From contig JBAMDO010000011.1 of assembly GCA_037074765.1 (NCBI GenBank), positions 353,712 to 417,711 of the forward strand: DNA of 64,000 bases. Reading direction: 5' to 3'. Each line of letters opens with the position of its first letter. Within the stretch, counting starts at the first letter, position 1. Both the position numbers and the translations under genes were made by a program. Below the pieces are notes generated by a model, which had not been told where the DNA came from, did no database searches, and saw only the letters and a program-made list of their open reading frames with translations. Of this stretch, positions 37,801-50,197 are shown piece by piece. This DNA is from Mansonella perstans. Taxonomy: Eukaryota; Nematoda; Chromadorea; Rhabditida; Onchocercidae.

Positions 37801-38529
37801 ATTTTTCGACCGATCAAATAAAAAGATGAAAAAAGTTTTACATATGACCCTTCCCATAGTTGTTTCATACTAATAAGTATTTTAAAAGTTTTCAAATATT
37901 TCAATATTTATTGTCACTCATAACTAATTAAATTAATGAATCTTGTCTTTAAACTGTCGCATTTTCCTTTTTTTAAATTACATTTTGCAAAAATTTCATT
38001 CTTTAAAGAGTGATGTTGAAAAGAAACATATTTCATTTCGACTAAGTTTATGTATTTAAGTGTTAATTTATTCTGTAAAAATTGCATGCAATATATATAT
38101 ATATGTGTTATTTTATAGCTTAAATAAGAATTTCTAGCAAATATTTTTTCTCGAAGAATTTCCAAAAAAAAAAACAAAAATTGAAACTACTACTGCTATG
38201 ATTAGCAACGGCGTAAGATAATCTTAAAACGAAAATAATTTTAATCTTAATCTTTCTTTCTTTTTTCCATTCTTTTCCATTTCTCTTTTTTCATTGATAT
38301 TTAAATAATTTGACATTTTACAAGGTGAAATATAATTAAATCTAAGAAATGCCAAATATTAAATATAAAATAAAAATTTTTTCCTTCAAAATTATTACAC
38401 TCATTAACTATAAGATCAAAGGTTAAAGAAGAGACATTAAATGATGATTTGAAGAAATTGACAACATTTCATTTAAGTTTAAAAAATTGGATGAATTTTT
38501 GCAAAAAAAAAAATTGCCGCTGATTTTTA

Positions 38530-38742
38530 ATGTCACACATTTCTGAAACATATCAAGCTGGAAATACAAATTGGTGGAAGTTAATGTGCCGAAAATTTTC
38601 ATGGATGGATTTCGGCGCAGAATTCACTCCTCCTTACAACCACCTTACAATCTGCAAACCTGTTTCTCTGGCTCATCAAACTGAAATGAGACGTACTGAA
38701 GAAGTACAGCAATTTGTTGCAAAAAACTTCATGGAAGAATAA
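38530..38742 (+). other. unassigned 70-codon open frame
   Basis: ATG-to-TAA frame with mixed, non-low-complexity composition (several Trp, His and Glu residues, ending KNFMEE). The opposite strand is open over the same interval, so openness alone is weak evidence. No family is recognised and no splice partners were found. Confidence 0.2.
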
Positions 38743-40486
38743 TGAATACGGGTACATACAATTAGTGGAAAAAGTAATATTATTTATAGATACTTCAATG
38801 CCCACAAATAGCTGGTGGGCAAACAAATTAATGACAAAATATTACGAAAGAACACTTTGCAGAATTTGTCAAATTTAAAGTCCAAAAGAAAAGTGAAGCT
38901 TGCTTGTATTGAATGATTGAAATGCATCTTCAATCATAATTTTACTAGATCTTTTTGCTGCAAATCATTGATTGATAAATGTAATAAGATCAACGCTCAT
39001 TTGAAAAATATTAATTACTTGAAAGTAGTAATTTTTATGATTTCTAATTGTACAAATATAAGGACTTGAATTGGGATAGAGATTTTAACATAATCACAAG
39101 TTATTTAAATGTTTCTTTACGAAAAATTGCAAAAAATAATTAATGAAAGGAGTAATTAGATGTATGATGAGTTCCTGGCATGGAATCATCAGCTGGATAG
39201 TATCGATACGAATAGCGAATTTGAAACATGAAAAAGTGAATAGTGCTGTGTAAAATTATATAAATATATTACTTGGTTTTGTTCTAACAGTAATAATAAA
39301 AATAAAGGTCTGATGTCTAGCTGACAACGATACGTTCCAATGTTACTTCTTGATATATATATATGTATATGATTGATCGCAATTTCGTGGGACGCAAAAA
39401 TAAAGTCCACAAGACTTTAAAAGAAAAAAAAATTTGCAGTAAAACATACTTCTGTCATCCTTCATTTCCATTTGCTATTACGGAAATTTATTACTTCATA
39501 CACATTTTTCATTCATACCTAAACTTACCGGTCCTTGAAGAAATGATAATAAAAAGTTATTTCACTCAAAAAAAAAAAAAAAATCATTTTGCTCTAAAGG
39601 AAAAGTTCTCTTCCCGATGAAATTTCATTTCATTGATATGATTTAAAAAAAAAAAAAAAAAAGAAAAGTAGCTGTAGTAAAAATGATTCTTTTTGTATTT
39701 CTAAGTTTTTCCATCCAAAAATATGTGACAAAAGGTATACGGAAAAGATTAATCCTAAATTAGGTTTGTAATTTAATTCTACTGATCTAAATGCTAAAAT
39801 TCATAAGTTTTAAAATGACTGCTACCAATAAACATTCTTGCAATATAACCTATCGAGAAATAACCGTTAAAACTGATAGGTGTAACTGATATCAATCAGA
39901 TTATACGATTCATTCAATCTCTATAGATATTGTAAGTTATAAATTCGTTCTTTTTTTTACTTTTTTGTATAAAATTATATATTAAATAAAGGCAATAATT
40001 ACATTTAAACATTGCTCATTAAAGTATAATTAAGGTGTATTTATGTAAAAAAAAAACCTATCAAATAAGATAGTTTGAAGAGCGTATCAATCAGAGATTC
40101 ACAAATTGAAGGTATAAAAGGAAGTTCAAGGTGTAACAGTGCTGAATTTTGATTAGCATTAGCTTCATAATGATAATTTCAATAATTTCAGAGTGGCACT
40201 ATTCTTCCTGTGGAAGCAAAAGTAGAAGATGTAGAATTCTTTTAAAAAGGAATTATTAATCGTTATTGTTAATGAGAGTGAAACATCAGAGAAATATCCG
40301 AGAGTCAACTTTACCGAGAATTTGAAAAAGTGTCTTGAAGCATTGAGCTTTTTTAGCTTCTTTATCATCAACAATTCTGTAATTTTAGTGTTAATCATTC
40401 ATATATCACAATTTTATCATATCGTATTATCATTTCTTGATAAACATAAGTTAGAGTAAGTCATCAATACATGCTCATATTGATGA

Positions 40487-40514
40487 TGACCTTTCGAGTG
40501 ACCTTTCGTGACCT
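40487..40514. promoter_or_regulatory. triplicate TGACCT half-sites upstream of the ALC1-like gene
   Basis: TGACCT occurs at 40487-40492, 40499-40504 and 40509-40514, i.e. AGGTCA on the minus strand with spacers of 6 and 4 bases. AGGTCA direct repeats are the classical nuclear hormone receptor site, and spacer 4 is the DR4 type. The cluster ends 232 bases before the start codon. Binding is inferred only from the motif. Confidence 0.45.
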
Positions 40515-40732
40515 TTCGCATCACTTCTACCATAACGGTCACATGTCTATTAAATTATCCTGGCCGGAAATGAAAGCATGTCGAACGTAAATTGTTAAAA
40601 GATCTGTTGAGAAATAACGCATGGGCCATATTAAAGCTGTTATTGTCAAGATTGATTTTTAATGGATATCTGAATTTGAATTATTTGATTCGATTTCGAG
40701 TTTGTTCGGAGTAACGTGTTAGCTACGTGTAA

Positions 40733-40746
40733 AAGTTTCCAGAAAA
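40733..40746 (+). promoter_or_regulatory. splice acceptor 4 nt before the ALC1-like start
   Basis: AAAGTTTCCAG ends at 40742, followed by AAAA and the ATG at 40747. Probable spliced-leader acceptor. Confidence 0.5.
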
Positions 40747-43700
40747 ATGGCCGAAAATTATGCAGCAGAACTTGAAAAATCGGAATTAGGTACGAAATGA
40801 TTCATTAAATTTGAAATTAATTTTAAAATGTTTAATTTGTAGCATAAAAAGTTAAAAATTAAAAACTTCACTTCGATTCATTCAAATAATTATTAGTGTT
40901 TGGCGCATGAACTATCTATGCTATCTGCATTAGTTAAACTGAAATTAACAAAACGAAATATTCTGTATGTTTGACATACGAAGTTGGAAATTGCATTCAA
41001 TTTACAACGCAGATAATTAAAAATTTCAATTTTGCAATCTAAGAAATTGAAAATGAGAAATTTTACTTCCTTTTACTCAGTTAACTATTTAACTATTATT
41101 ATTTACTCTATTTAGCTATTACTATTTACCATTTTCACACAAAATTATTCATTGTATTTTATTTTTTTAAGGTCTTAATCTACATGAACATCAAATTTTT
41201 GGTATAAACCGTATCCTGCAATGGTACAATGAGCAACATGGCGGAATTATTGCTGATGAAATGGGTTTAGGTAAAACCTGTCAAGCAGTTGGTGCTATTG
41301 TTTGCTTGCTTAATGAAAACAAAACAGGATGGCATATGGTAATTTGTCCACTTTCAGTCCTCCAACACTGGCAGAATGAATTGATCAGGTTAATTTTTAA
41401 TACTCAAGTTTGCTATTTCATACTTTACTATGTAACTTAATGAATGCTTTGCAATGTGCCACTTGTTGGGAGAGAGCAAAATTTTGTTTTATTTTCATAC
41501 AATTTATTTCGAAGTCAAAGTTTTTAACTGAGCACTTTTAATAATAATTTATTAAAAAGTAGTGAAGCTTTGGAATTACTGTAGTGAATAAATATATGAC
41601 TTAAATAGTATCACTAAATAACCATCAATGAAAATTCTCTGATTTTTAGTTAGATTTATTTTTGGATTGAGATTTAAACTTAAGCTTCATCCACACTTTT
41701 CCAGTTTATGAGAATTGTATGTGAAATTAATTAAAGCAGTAAAAATTTGCAGATTTGGTCTTGGAAAACTTCAAGTTATAACATATATCGGAAATGCTGA
41801 TGCAAGAAAAGTGATTCGGGAAGAGTTGCAAAATTCCAAAAATTGGAATGTTTTACTTACAACCTATGAGGTATGTTTGTAATATGATGTTAAATTCAGT
41901 TACAATCTATGAAGTATGTTTGTAATATGATCTGATGAGAATGATTTTTTCATAGATGATGATAAGTGATGAGCAATATTTCCGCTGGACATGGTCTTCA
42001 TTATTTATCGATGAAGCTCATCGTTTAAAGTCAAATAGATCTGTTCTCCATCACATTGTTCGTGAGGTTTGGATTTCTTTCTCGATTTTCATCACATTTT
42101 TAATAAAATGAGAAAATTTCTGATTTAGCAGTGTTTTTTCTAGATGTCTGTAGAATTCATGGTGCTGATGACTGGGACACCTATGCAAAATAATATTAAC
42201 GAACTTTATTCATTACTTTCTCTGATTGATGCGAACAGATTTCCGCTTCTTGGCGAAGAGCAATTTGTTGCGAAGTATCGCAACACAAATGACAGTAATT
42301 AATTTTTAATAAATTGTCTTTTGAAGTTATCCAGAGTTTAAAATTCCAAATAGCTCGTTAAACGACGAGTTTTCATAATAGTGTCATCAAATAAAGGAGT
42401 TTAAATTGATTTAAAATAAAACTGTAGAGATTATTCTTATTGATTTACTGTATTTATAAAGTCTCCACTTGTACTTGTTAAATTTTCCGTTTTTTGCTCT
42501 ATTTGCTGTTCACTCTTCTGCCTTTTTTATCGTCAGCATGTATAAAACAATCTATTCCTTCACATTTACATATCTATTAAATTTGATTGATTAGTTCATT
42601 TTATTTCGGCATGTAAAATAGAAGAAAAGTTCAACTTCTTATAAGAATTATTCAAGAATTTTCATTACAGCTGCCGCAGAACTTCAACATACACTTTCCA
42701 AATATCTTATTCGTCGAACGAAACAGATGCTATGTATCAATATTCCGGATAATTCAGAAGTCATATTGTATCATGGAATAACTGAAATTCAGAAGAATAT
42801 ATATCGTGCAATATTAAGCAAAAATCATGGTTCGTTAACCTCTTTACAAGATCATTTGTAAAAGCTTAGCTTCATAAATTTCGTTTTTTAGGCTTTGAAC
42901 TAAAATTTTGGCATTGACTAAGGTTATTAGAGTCATTAGTGCTTTGCCTACGGCGTTATTAAAATACAACTGCATATGTGTGATTTACTTATAGTCCTAT
43001 CCTCGTCGAGATTTACCTCTTTGTGTATGTGATCAAGAAGGTCAAAGAAAATCAAAATTTTTAAAAAATTTATTATTTCTCCAAGTTTCTCTTATACTTG
43101 AACATTTGTTTCAAACTTATACTTGAATAGATCCATACATTCCTCTGACTGAAATTACATTCTTTTGAGTGAATAATTGGTATGTTTCAGAATACTTTGA
43201 GAATATGGAAGATAAGAAAATTGCGCTTTCTGGCAATAGAATGTCATTACTGAATGTGTTGATGCAGCTGCGGAAATGTGTTGCGCATCCTTATCTTTTT
43301 GATGGTGATTTTTTATTGTTAATCTATTGGTAATGAACATAATGACTTATCAAAATATTTTAATTCGAATTTGGAATAATAGATATAAAATGGTGAAATT
43401 CTTTACGATTTATCCGCAAAATTTTCTTTGATCTGTTCGGAAATAATTTATTAGCCACCAAAATTGATGTAATTTATTCTGCAGATTATAACAGTTTCTT
43501 GACGTTTCTTTGCAGCAGACATCATCTACTGCAAATGAGTCATTTTACAGGTGTAGAACCGGAACCATTCAAGGAAGGTGATCATTTGTTTGAAGTAAGT
43601 GGGAAATTCTTTTTATTGGACCGTTTGCTGACTTTTTTGTTTGAAAAGAAGCATCGTATTCTAATTTTTTCGCAAATGACTCGTGTCCTTGATATTGCCC

Positions 43701-46700
43701 AGGATTATTTGATATATAAAGGTAACGGTTAATTTTTATAACTACCGAACGATTGAATGCGAATTTTGAAAAACAAATTTGATGAGAAATTAAGAATTCC
43801 GTTTCTCTTATCAAAAAATTAAAATATGATATTTAAGAATCATTTGATGAATTTCAATTTTATGGAAAGGAACAGTTTCTGAAGAAATTCATTGGCTTTT
43901 TTGGCAGGTTACAATTATCGACGCTTGGATGGAAGTGTAAGAGCCGAGGAACGGTTTAACGCAGTAAATCGTTTCCAGACCAATCCAGACATATTCTGTT
44001 TTCTGTTATCAACTCGAGCTGGAGGGATTGGTTTAAATTTAACCGCTGGTGATACAGTGATTTTTCTAGATTCAGATTTCAATCCGCAGAATGACATTCA
44101 AGCTGCAGCAAGGTGTCACCGAATTGGACAGACAAAGTTTGCTTTGAAAGTCTCCGAGATTGAAAAAAACCCTCGCAATTTTGAAACCATTAAGTTTAAT
44201 CAAATCTATCTCATCAGAAATCTTTTTGTGTAGTTTTAGAAGCGTTTCATTTTTTACTGTAAAAAAATCATCTTATTTCAATTCAAAATTGTATGTACTA
44301 TTCACTTATAGGCCTGTGAAAATAATACGTTTGGTTGCGCGTTACACAGTAGAAGATATGATACATTGTCGTGCTGCTCGAAAACTTCAGATGACTCAAG
44401 AAATTTTGAAGGAAAACAGTAATGCTAGTAAGCCAACAACTTATGTAAAGTTCTGTGAAGTTGCGTCACAATGAAAATACAAAATATTTTAAATTGGTTG
44501 GGATGAATTCATGGACTCTAGTTCAGGAAAAGAATTAACATTTGCGGAAATTTCCGATTTGATAGTAAAAGGCTTGAATCGATTGAATAACGAGAAAATT
44601 GGTTCTGAAGAATTAAATATGGAAGAGATTGAAAAGTTGGTTGGTAGAACCGATGAAAACGGTCACTGGATTCCTGGTGACAAAGAACAGGTTATGATTA
44701 GTATTAGATAAAAAACGAAAGTAGATAATGAAAGAATTTGCAATAAGATTCACAGTGCACAGTATTTTTCATAAATTAGAATTATTACTATTTGAATTGC
44801 TGCATAACATTAGTTCATCCTGGAATATAATTTTGATCACTTATTCTCAACTTTGTTAGATTTCTGAAAATTTTGATGTGTTTAGTTTGAGGATTTTTGT
44901 TAAAGTCAGCTTTATTCTTGCAGTAATTCAAGCTTCCACAAAGCAAACTGTGTTTTTGATAATAAAAAGAAATGCAATTTTTAGAACTAAAGTATGCTTC
45001 ACTTTATAGATAAGAATATATCGAACGTAAGAGTGCTTAGGCAGATTAAGCTAGATGAAAAGGCAATTTCTATGCCGAAGCTTCGAGAGCCTTGAAGAAC
45101 TAATTACAGATCTCTAAAAAATTGGAATCTAAGAAGAGAGAAAATCATATATTGGAAAATATGTACGTTTTCGAAGGACACGATTATAAGCAGGATGTTG
45201 CAGTTCTGCAAGATATTTTAAATGGATCTAAAACTACCAAACTAGTTGACGATACTTCAAATAGGCAGTGTAAATATTTGAAGTTTCTCAAGTTTTTAAC
45301 TCAAGATTTAAACTTGTGATAGTTTTATTTTATAATAATGAGACCATTTTTTCTCTTTTCATTTACATTTTTTTTCGCATTTCTCTCTGTTCTATCACGA
45401 AGTAGATGACTTAATCAACAAGATTGTCCAATAATATTAAACAATTTAGCATAATTTATCGGATTTGTGAATCTGCGGAATAATTTCGGGAAAAATTTTA
45501 TTGTCACATTAAAACTTTGAACTTAACTAAGTGAGAAATAAGTTGCAGCGAGTAATAAGATAGTTCATTTTTTGAATTCACTTGACATTTACTCACAATT
45601 ATTAACAACTGACTACAGAAAAATTACATTCCAAAAACTTGAATATATCCCACTGTATAATTCGAAGTGAACAATTTTGTTAGCAGTACCAGTTGAAAGG
45701 CGGACACGTAGACCAATTTCGAAAGAAAAAATGGAGAAGATAGTCAAAAAGCGAAAGGAAACATTGGAGCGAAAGAAAAAGTTGAAAGAAGAGAAAATGG
45801 AACGGAAAAGAAAGGAACAAGAGAGAAAAAAAAACATGGAATGGCTAAAAATTAGTAAGTCTTCAGTACTTATATTCTTCCTGGAAATTTTTATTACGTA
45901 GTCATGGAAAATCCTTATTTAATATGCTAAGTCGATTCATATTATTTGTTTTCGTGATAAAATTAGAAGAGGTTATCGGTATCACTCAGAGAATCCACAT
46001 AATGATCGCATCTATTGTGCAAGAATGATCTGCATGAAAGTGATTTCATCATATCATTTAATATTTTGCAGAAATATTTATGAAAATTTATTGTCTTTAA
46101 ATTTAGATTATACAAGTAGTTCTTTACCGCTTCAAGAGGTGCCTGAAGTTCAACGTGATGACAGTAGTACGGATTTTGGACCTCATTTCGTCTATGGCAG
46201 TGTTACGGATACACTAAAAATTCCTAATGACAATTCAGATCGTGCACTTATTGTTCATGTTGTGGATGACAGTGGTGGGTTCTTCAGTTATTTTTTTTGT
46301 TAGATTTTTAGATTAGTTCGAATAATTTTCAATGATCTGTATTTTTTCACAATTTTTATCTTGATTTTCAGGCTTATTTGGTCATGGAGGTCTTTTTGAT
46401 GCTCTAAGAAAAAAGAATCAACGAATAGTAGACACCTACGAATTAGCAGGCAAAATGGGCGATTTACATGTTGGTGATGCACATCTCATTGAGGATATTG
46501 CTGATGAGTTGCCTAGAATTTTCTTCAAACAAGGTATGTATCTTTTGGTCATTTGCTATCAGCGTCTATATACTATCGTTAACTTTAAATATAAATTTAC
46601 AGATAGGACAAATGGAAAAAAGAAACAATTATTTTATCCGCTATTATTCTTATTTTATCCATCTTTTTCTTTTTATGTTGTATCTTCTCGCACGATATAA

Positions 46701-47714
46701 TCGAACTATTAATAGTGACAGTTTTTCATTGGTTTTATTATTCAACATTGAATTCAATTTCTTAATATCTTTTATTGTTGTTCAGTTTAGTTTTTGTTGG
46801 TAAGGGCGATTACTTTTTGCTAGAAAATTATCGCATAGGCGTGTCACGCACGACCACTTTAGAAAGTGAAACAAGTGAATTGATCTCGAATTCATTTCGA
46901 ATAACTTTTTCTATATAAATAATGGCTCTCGCCGATTAGAATTTAGGCTTCTGCCATTGTGATGGTCAAATGATTAGCAAGGGTTTCATCAATTTATTAA
47001 ATTTTTTTCACCCTGGAAGCGATTTTCGCAAATTTTTTTAAACTTGAAGTATTCGATATAAATTATGCATTCCATAATAATTTGGCTGTGAAATCATCAG
47101 TATTTTCTTTTTTAGATAAAGGATTAAGGGATAATAGCGACATTGATGAAGCTGAGCAATCTACATCTAGAACTTTACCTTCTCGGAGGAAGATTTCTGT
47201 GGTACTACTAATAGCACAAGATCGCCATAGAAAAGGTTTATTTGTGTTAGATTCTACATTTTCAGTCGAGAATATCAGTTTTGCTTTTAACGAAATTTGC
47301 TTTTTCAGACTTTTTATTTGTCTATGAAATGTTTGCCGAAGATACGATTGCATTTTTTACTGTTACGACGTTTAATTCTTTTTTCCATTGGTAGTTCTCC
47401 AAAGGTTTTTCTTGGCAATAGGATTGCAGGATTAATTGCAAGCTTATAAAAATAGTTTATAATATCTTATAGATGTTATCGACCAAGATGTTCTGGCAAA
47501 ATGTCTTAAGAAGGTTGCATTTTATGCAGTGAGCTCGAATGTTTTAAGTGTTCACATGCCACGAATTGGTTATGATAAACGAAACATTAGTTGGTATGCA
47601 GTCGAGCGGCTTATTAGTCGCATTCTTGTTTCTAAAGGCATTCATACCTACATTTACTATTTTAATCGACGAGCGAACAATTCAACGAACATCAATATCT
47701 CTATTAAGTTTTAA
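40747..47714 (+). CDS. CHD1L: ALC1/CHD1L-type SNF2 chromatin remodeler with C-terminal macro domain
   Basis: Seventeen exons: 40747-40789, 41172-41388, 41753-41870, 41956-42066, 42144-42294, 42671-42829, 43191-43304, 43551-43721, 43908-44136, 44312-44427, 44527-44690, 45110-45269, 45687-45854, 46107-46274, 46372-46533, 47116-47235, 47473-47714. All joins are in phase, giving about 870 residues (human CHD1L 897). ATP-driven nucleosome sliding recruited by poly(ADP-ribose) is the family role. Visible: Walker A in ADEMGLGKT (about 42-50), DEAH (145-148), motif [21 protein letters not shown], motif [13 protein letters not shown] and motif [13 protein letters not shown] Lys/Arg/Glu-rich linker ([14 protein letters not shown]) follows. 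The macro domain from about residue 672 has [33 protein letters not shown] and GIHTYIYYF. The start is chosen as the only in-frame ATG after the 40742 acceptor. Exon 12's donor was fixed by phase. The splice sites used in exons 9-12 are the least certain. Confidence 0.92.
41857..41931 (+). repeat. 32-bp duplication carrying the exon 3 splice donor
   Basis: The end of exon 3 plus its donor (TTACAACCTATGAGGTATGT and onward, 41857-41888) is repeated at 41900-41931 with two differences, period 43. The downstream copy keeps a GTATGT donor core but lies in the intron, after an in-frame TAA. Confidence 0.8.
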
Positions 47715-48430
47715 AAGATTTTTTCCAGTTCCATAAATTTTGAATTTGGAGCTCATGAATTTTTTTTAAAGAAATTTATATATGTATAGGGGAATTGGAT
47801 CATCAATACGATTCACATTCATTAACTAAGTGAGTTCCATTGTATACTACATTTATATCTGCAAAGTGCAAAAAAAAATTTTTTTAGTATTATGGCAAAG
47901 TATAAGAGAATGTTATAATAGGCTGTAAGCAGGTAATGTTAATCAAAAAAAGGAATTTTGCAATAAAAACTATTTTACAGATAGAATTGTTAACAAACGT
48001 CCAAGTGATATTCAGAAAATTGAATCGCGAAAAAAAAACAGAATGAATGATGAAGTTGGGAGCGAGCTTGAAGTAAGCGATTTTAATCATTATAATGATT
48101 CATTTTTCTGTAAAATTTGATTTAGATCTGATTTTAATTTGAATCTAGAAAACTTATATGGTTTTTGTTAATTCATAATTTATTTTATGTTAAATTGTTT
48201 GAAACTTGATTAAGGTTTGAAATCATGTTTAAATCTTCTTTCAAGAAGCGGTTTTCGTATAGTCGATTTTTTATTTCGAGAATTCCAAATGTGCTTTCCA
48301 ATGATTTTCAGTAGAACATATGGAGCAAGCAGAAGAAAAACGGGGCAAAGAATCTGATGTTTCACGTAACGACAAGAATTTCATAAGCGGGATTCAAATT
48401 TATTAGTTTAACAGTGTGTAAAATAAAATT
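47715..48430 (+). other. 3' flank of the ALC1-like gene with unassigned exon-like segments
   Basis: AATAAA at 47962-47967 may be the poly(A) signal. Segment 47981-48072 is flanked by TTTTACAG and GTAAGC and is open in one frame (Lys/Arg/Asn-rich, ending GSELE). A TTTTCAG at about 48310 precedes a second hydrophilic open segment (EHMEQAEEKRGKES and onward to 48405). Their phases do not join to each other or to the last ALC1 exon. They could be alternative 3' exons or chance. Confidence 0.3.
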
Positions 48431-50197
48431 TTTTTTTATTCCTTCTTCCTTGTTTGGCTTTCTTCAGTTTTTCAAATTTACATGAAATTGAAGCTGGTAA
48501 TAAATTTTGCAGCGAATAAAATTCTCAATCTTAACCTTCTATATAGTTGAATTTTTGAGATGTTGAACTGCTGAAAAAATGTATTTTGATCAATAAATTT
48601 CATATATGAAATCATTTTAAATGAGAAGATAGAGAAGCTAATCTACCACACATATTGTATGAATGATGGATGTTAATGTAAATTCAAAATTCTCGATCCT
48701 CATCGATACTGGTCTCTGTTTGCCTTCAATTTCCAATTTATTTCACTTTTTTATGCTTTTGTGCGATATTTTTTATATAGTTAATTTGTGTCTTCTGCCT
48801 TATACTTTGTACTAGTTTTTTTCAGTGTTTTGATTTAAAGTTTCGAAGAAAATTAAATTTTGTTCGAAATCACAAATGCTTCGAGCGATAATCTTTCACT
48901 CATTTCTGCTTTCAATAACCAAATTATTTCTTTAAGAACAATTAATCTCATAAAAGAACTGATAAAAAGATTAATTTATAATTTTTCTATTTTTAACTGA
49001 AACTGCGATCGTTGTTGGGAAGTTTGATAAACAATTGTCTGAACAATCAAAAATCTAATTTTAACTTAATAACAATTCCGGTTTAGCAAATATCTTTCAA
49101 AAGGAAAATTAATGAAAGTTTGAAATGTATTTTGCTTTTGTGTATTTTCTGAACATACGTGAATTGGAATTAATCTAAGGATAGTAATTAATTTTATTGT
49201 TAAAATTATTTCTAGTTGTCGTAAATGAGATTACTTTTTAATTTACAATGACGCCATTAACATTTTGATGAATGACGCCATTAACATAATTTGAAATCGA
49301 GGAGTGATATTAATTCGATGAAAAAAAGCCCTGGAAGCAAATGTTCTTTGAGTGATTTTAAAAAGCAAATGGTGTTAAAAGAGGCTTATTATTAAATCTG
49401 AGGTGTAAATTTATTATACAAAGAGCAAATTTTTGAAAAGTATGGGACTGATTTGTAATATTCTGCAATCAATTTCTTCAGATTGCAATTTAATGAAAGA
49501 TCTCTGAAATGTTATATTTCTATGTTTTTAATATGTGGTCGTATTTTTTGTCGAATTTGAATTGTCAAATTTTTTTTTTTTTTTTGTCGAATTTTTCCTT
49601 TTACATGTTAAATAATTGCTGTAGTGTTGGCTAATAAAATGCCTTATCAAATCCTTGAAATAGTTCTGGAAAGAAATTTTGCAGCAAATAAGAATTGTTA
49701 CGCATTATTATTAATCAATCATCAAAAATTATATTGGAATTTAAAAACTACCAGATTATTGTATCAAACAATTATTAGAAATTCATTCCTAGAACTCATA
49801 ATTTGATGATCTAATTTAGAAATGATCTATAACAATGTCTTTTTCTCAAGATATCTCTCTTCTGCTATCCTGTTGAATCTTACTGTAAGTACGATCGTTA
49901 GATTTTAAGGAGCTAATTTTAGTGGAATTTGTGGCATTTGCAAAATCTGCATAATTACTGAAATTTGAAAATCAAATATATGCAATAATGAAATATAATA
50001 TTTTGTTTCAAAATAACCATGATATAAATTAATTAAATGATTTGATTTTTATTCGTCAATAGCAATAATTCAAATTAATAATGATTAAAGAAAAAAATTA
50101 GAGCCAGCTATGATTTCAGTTTCTTGGATGGATGGACTATGAGTTCAATCTTCATCATTATCACCATTATTGCTCTATTTAATTGGTTGATGATAAT
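48431..50197. other. intergenic AT-rich DNA
   Basis: No gene is seen. A 16-bp phrase (AATGACGCCATTAACA) is duplicated at 49247 and 49271. The 60-codon frame at 49624-49806 has no supporting feature. Confidence 0.6.

Larger units (their letters stand above)
36631..40486. other. intergenic region between divergent genes
   Basis: It lies between the 5' ends of the minus-strand orphan gene and the ALC1-like gene. I see no confident gene. A GC-rich patch at 37640-37790 and an open frame at 38530-38742 are listed separately. Other short frames (36876-37531 minus, 37914-38177 minus, 39189-39620, 40165-40398 minus) show no motif, composition bias or splice support. Confidence 0.55.

Noticed and set aside
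38599..38826. Minus-strand 75-codon frame
   Set aside because: Overlaps the plus frame at 38530-38742 with no motif, and no splice partners were found.
44428..44474. ALC1-like protein ending at TGA in exon 10 (VASQ)
   Set aside because: The GTAAGC donor at 44428 and TTCAG before 44527 join in phase to the conserved ALC1 segment ([15 protein letters not shown] and onward), so the stop is intronic.
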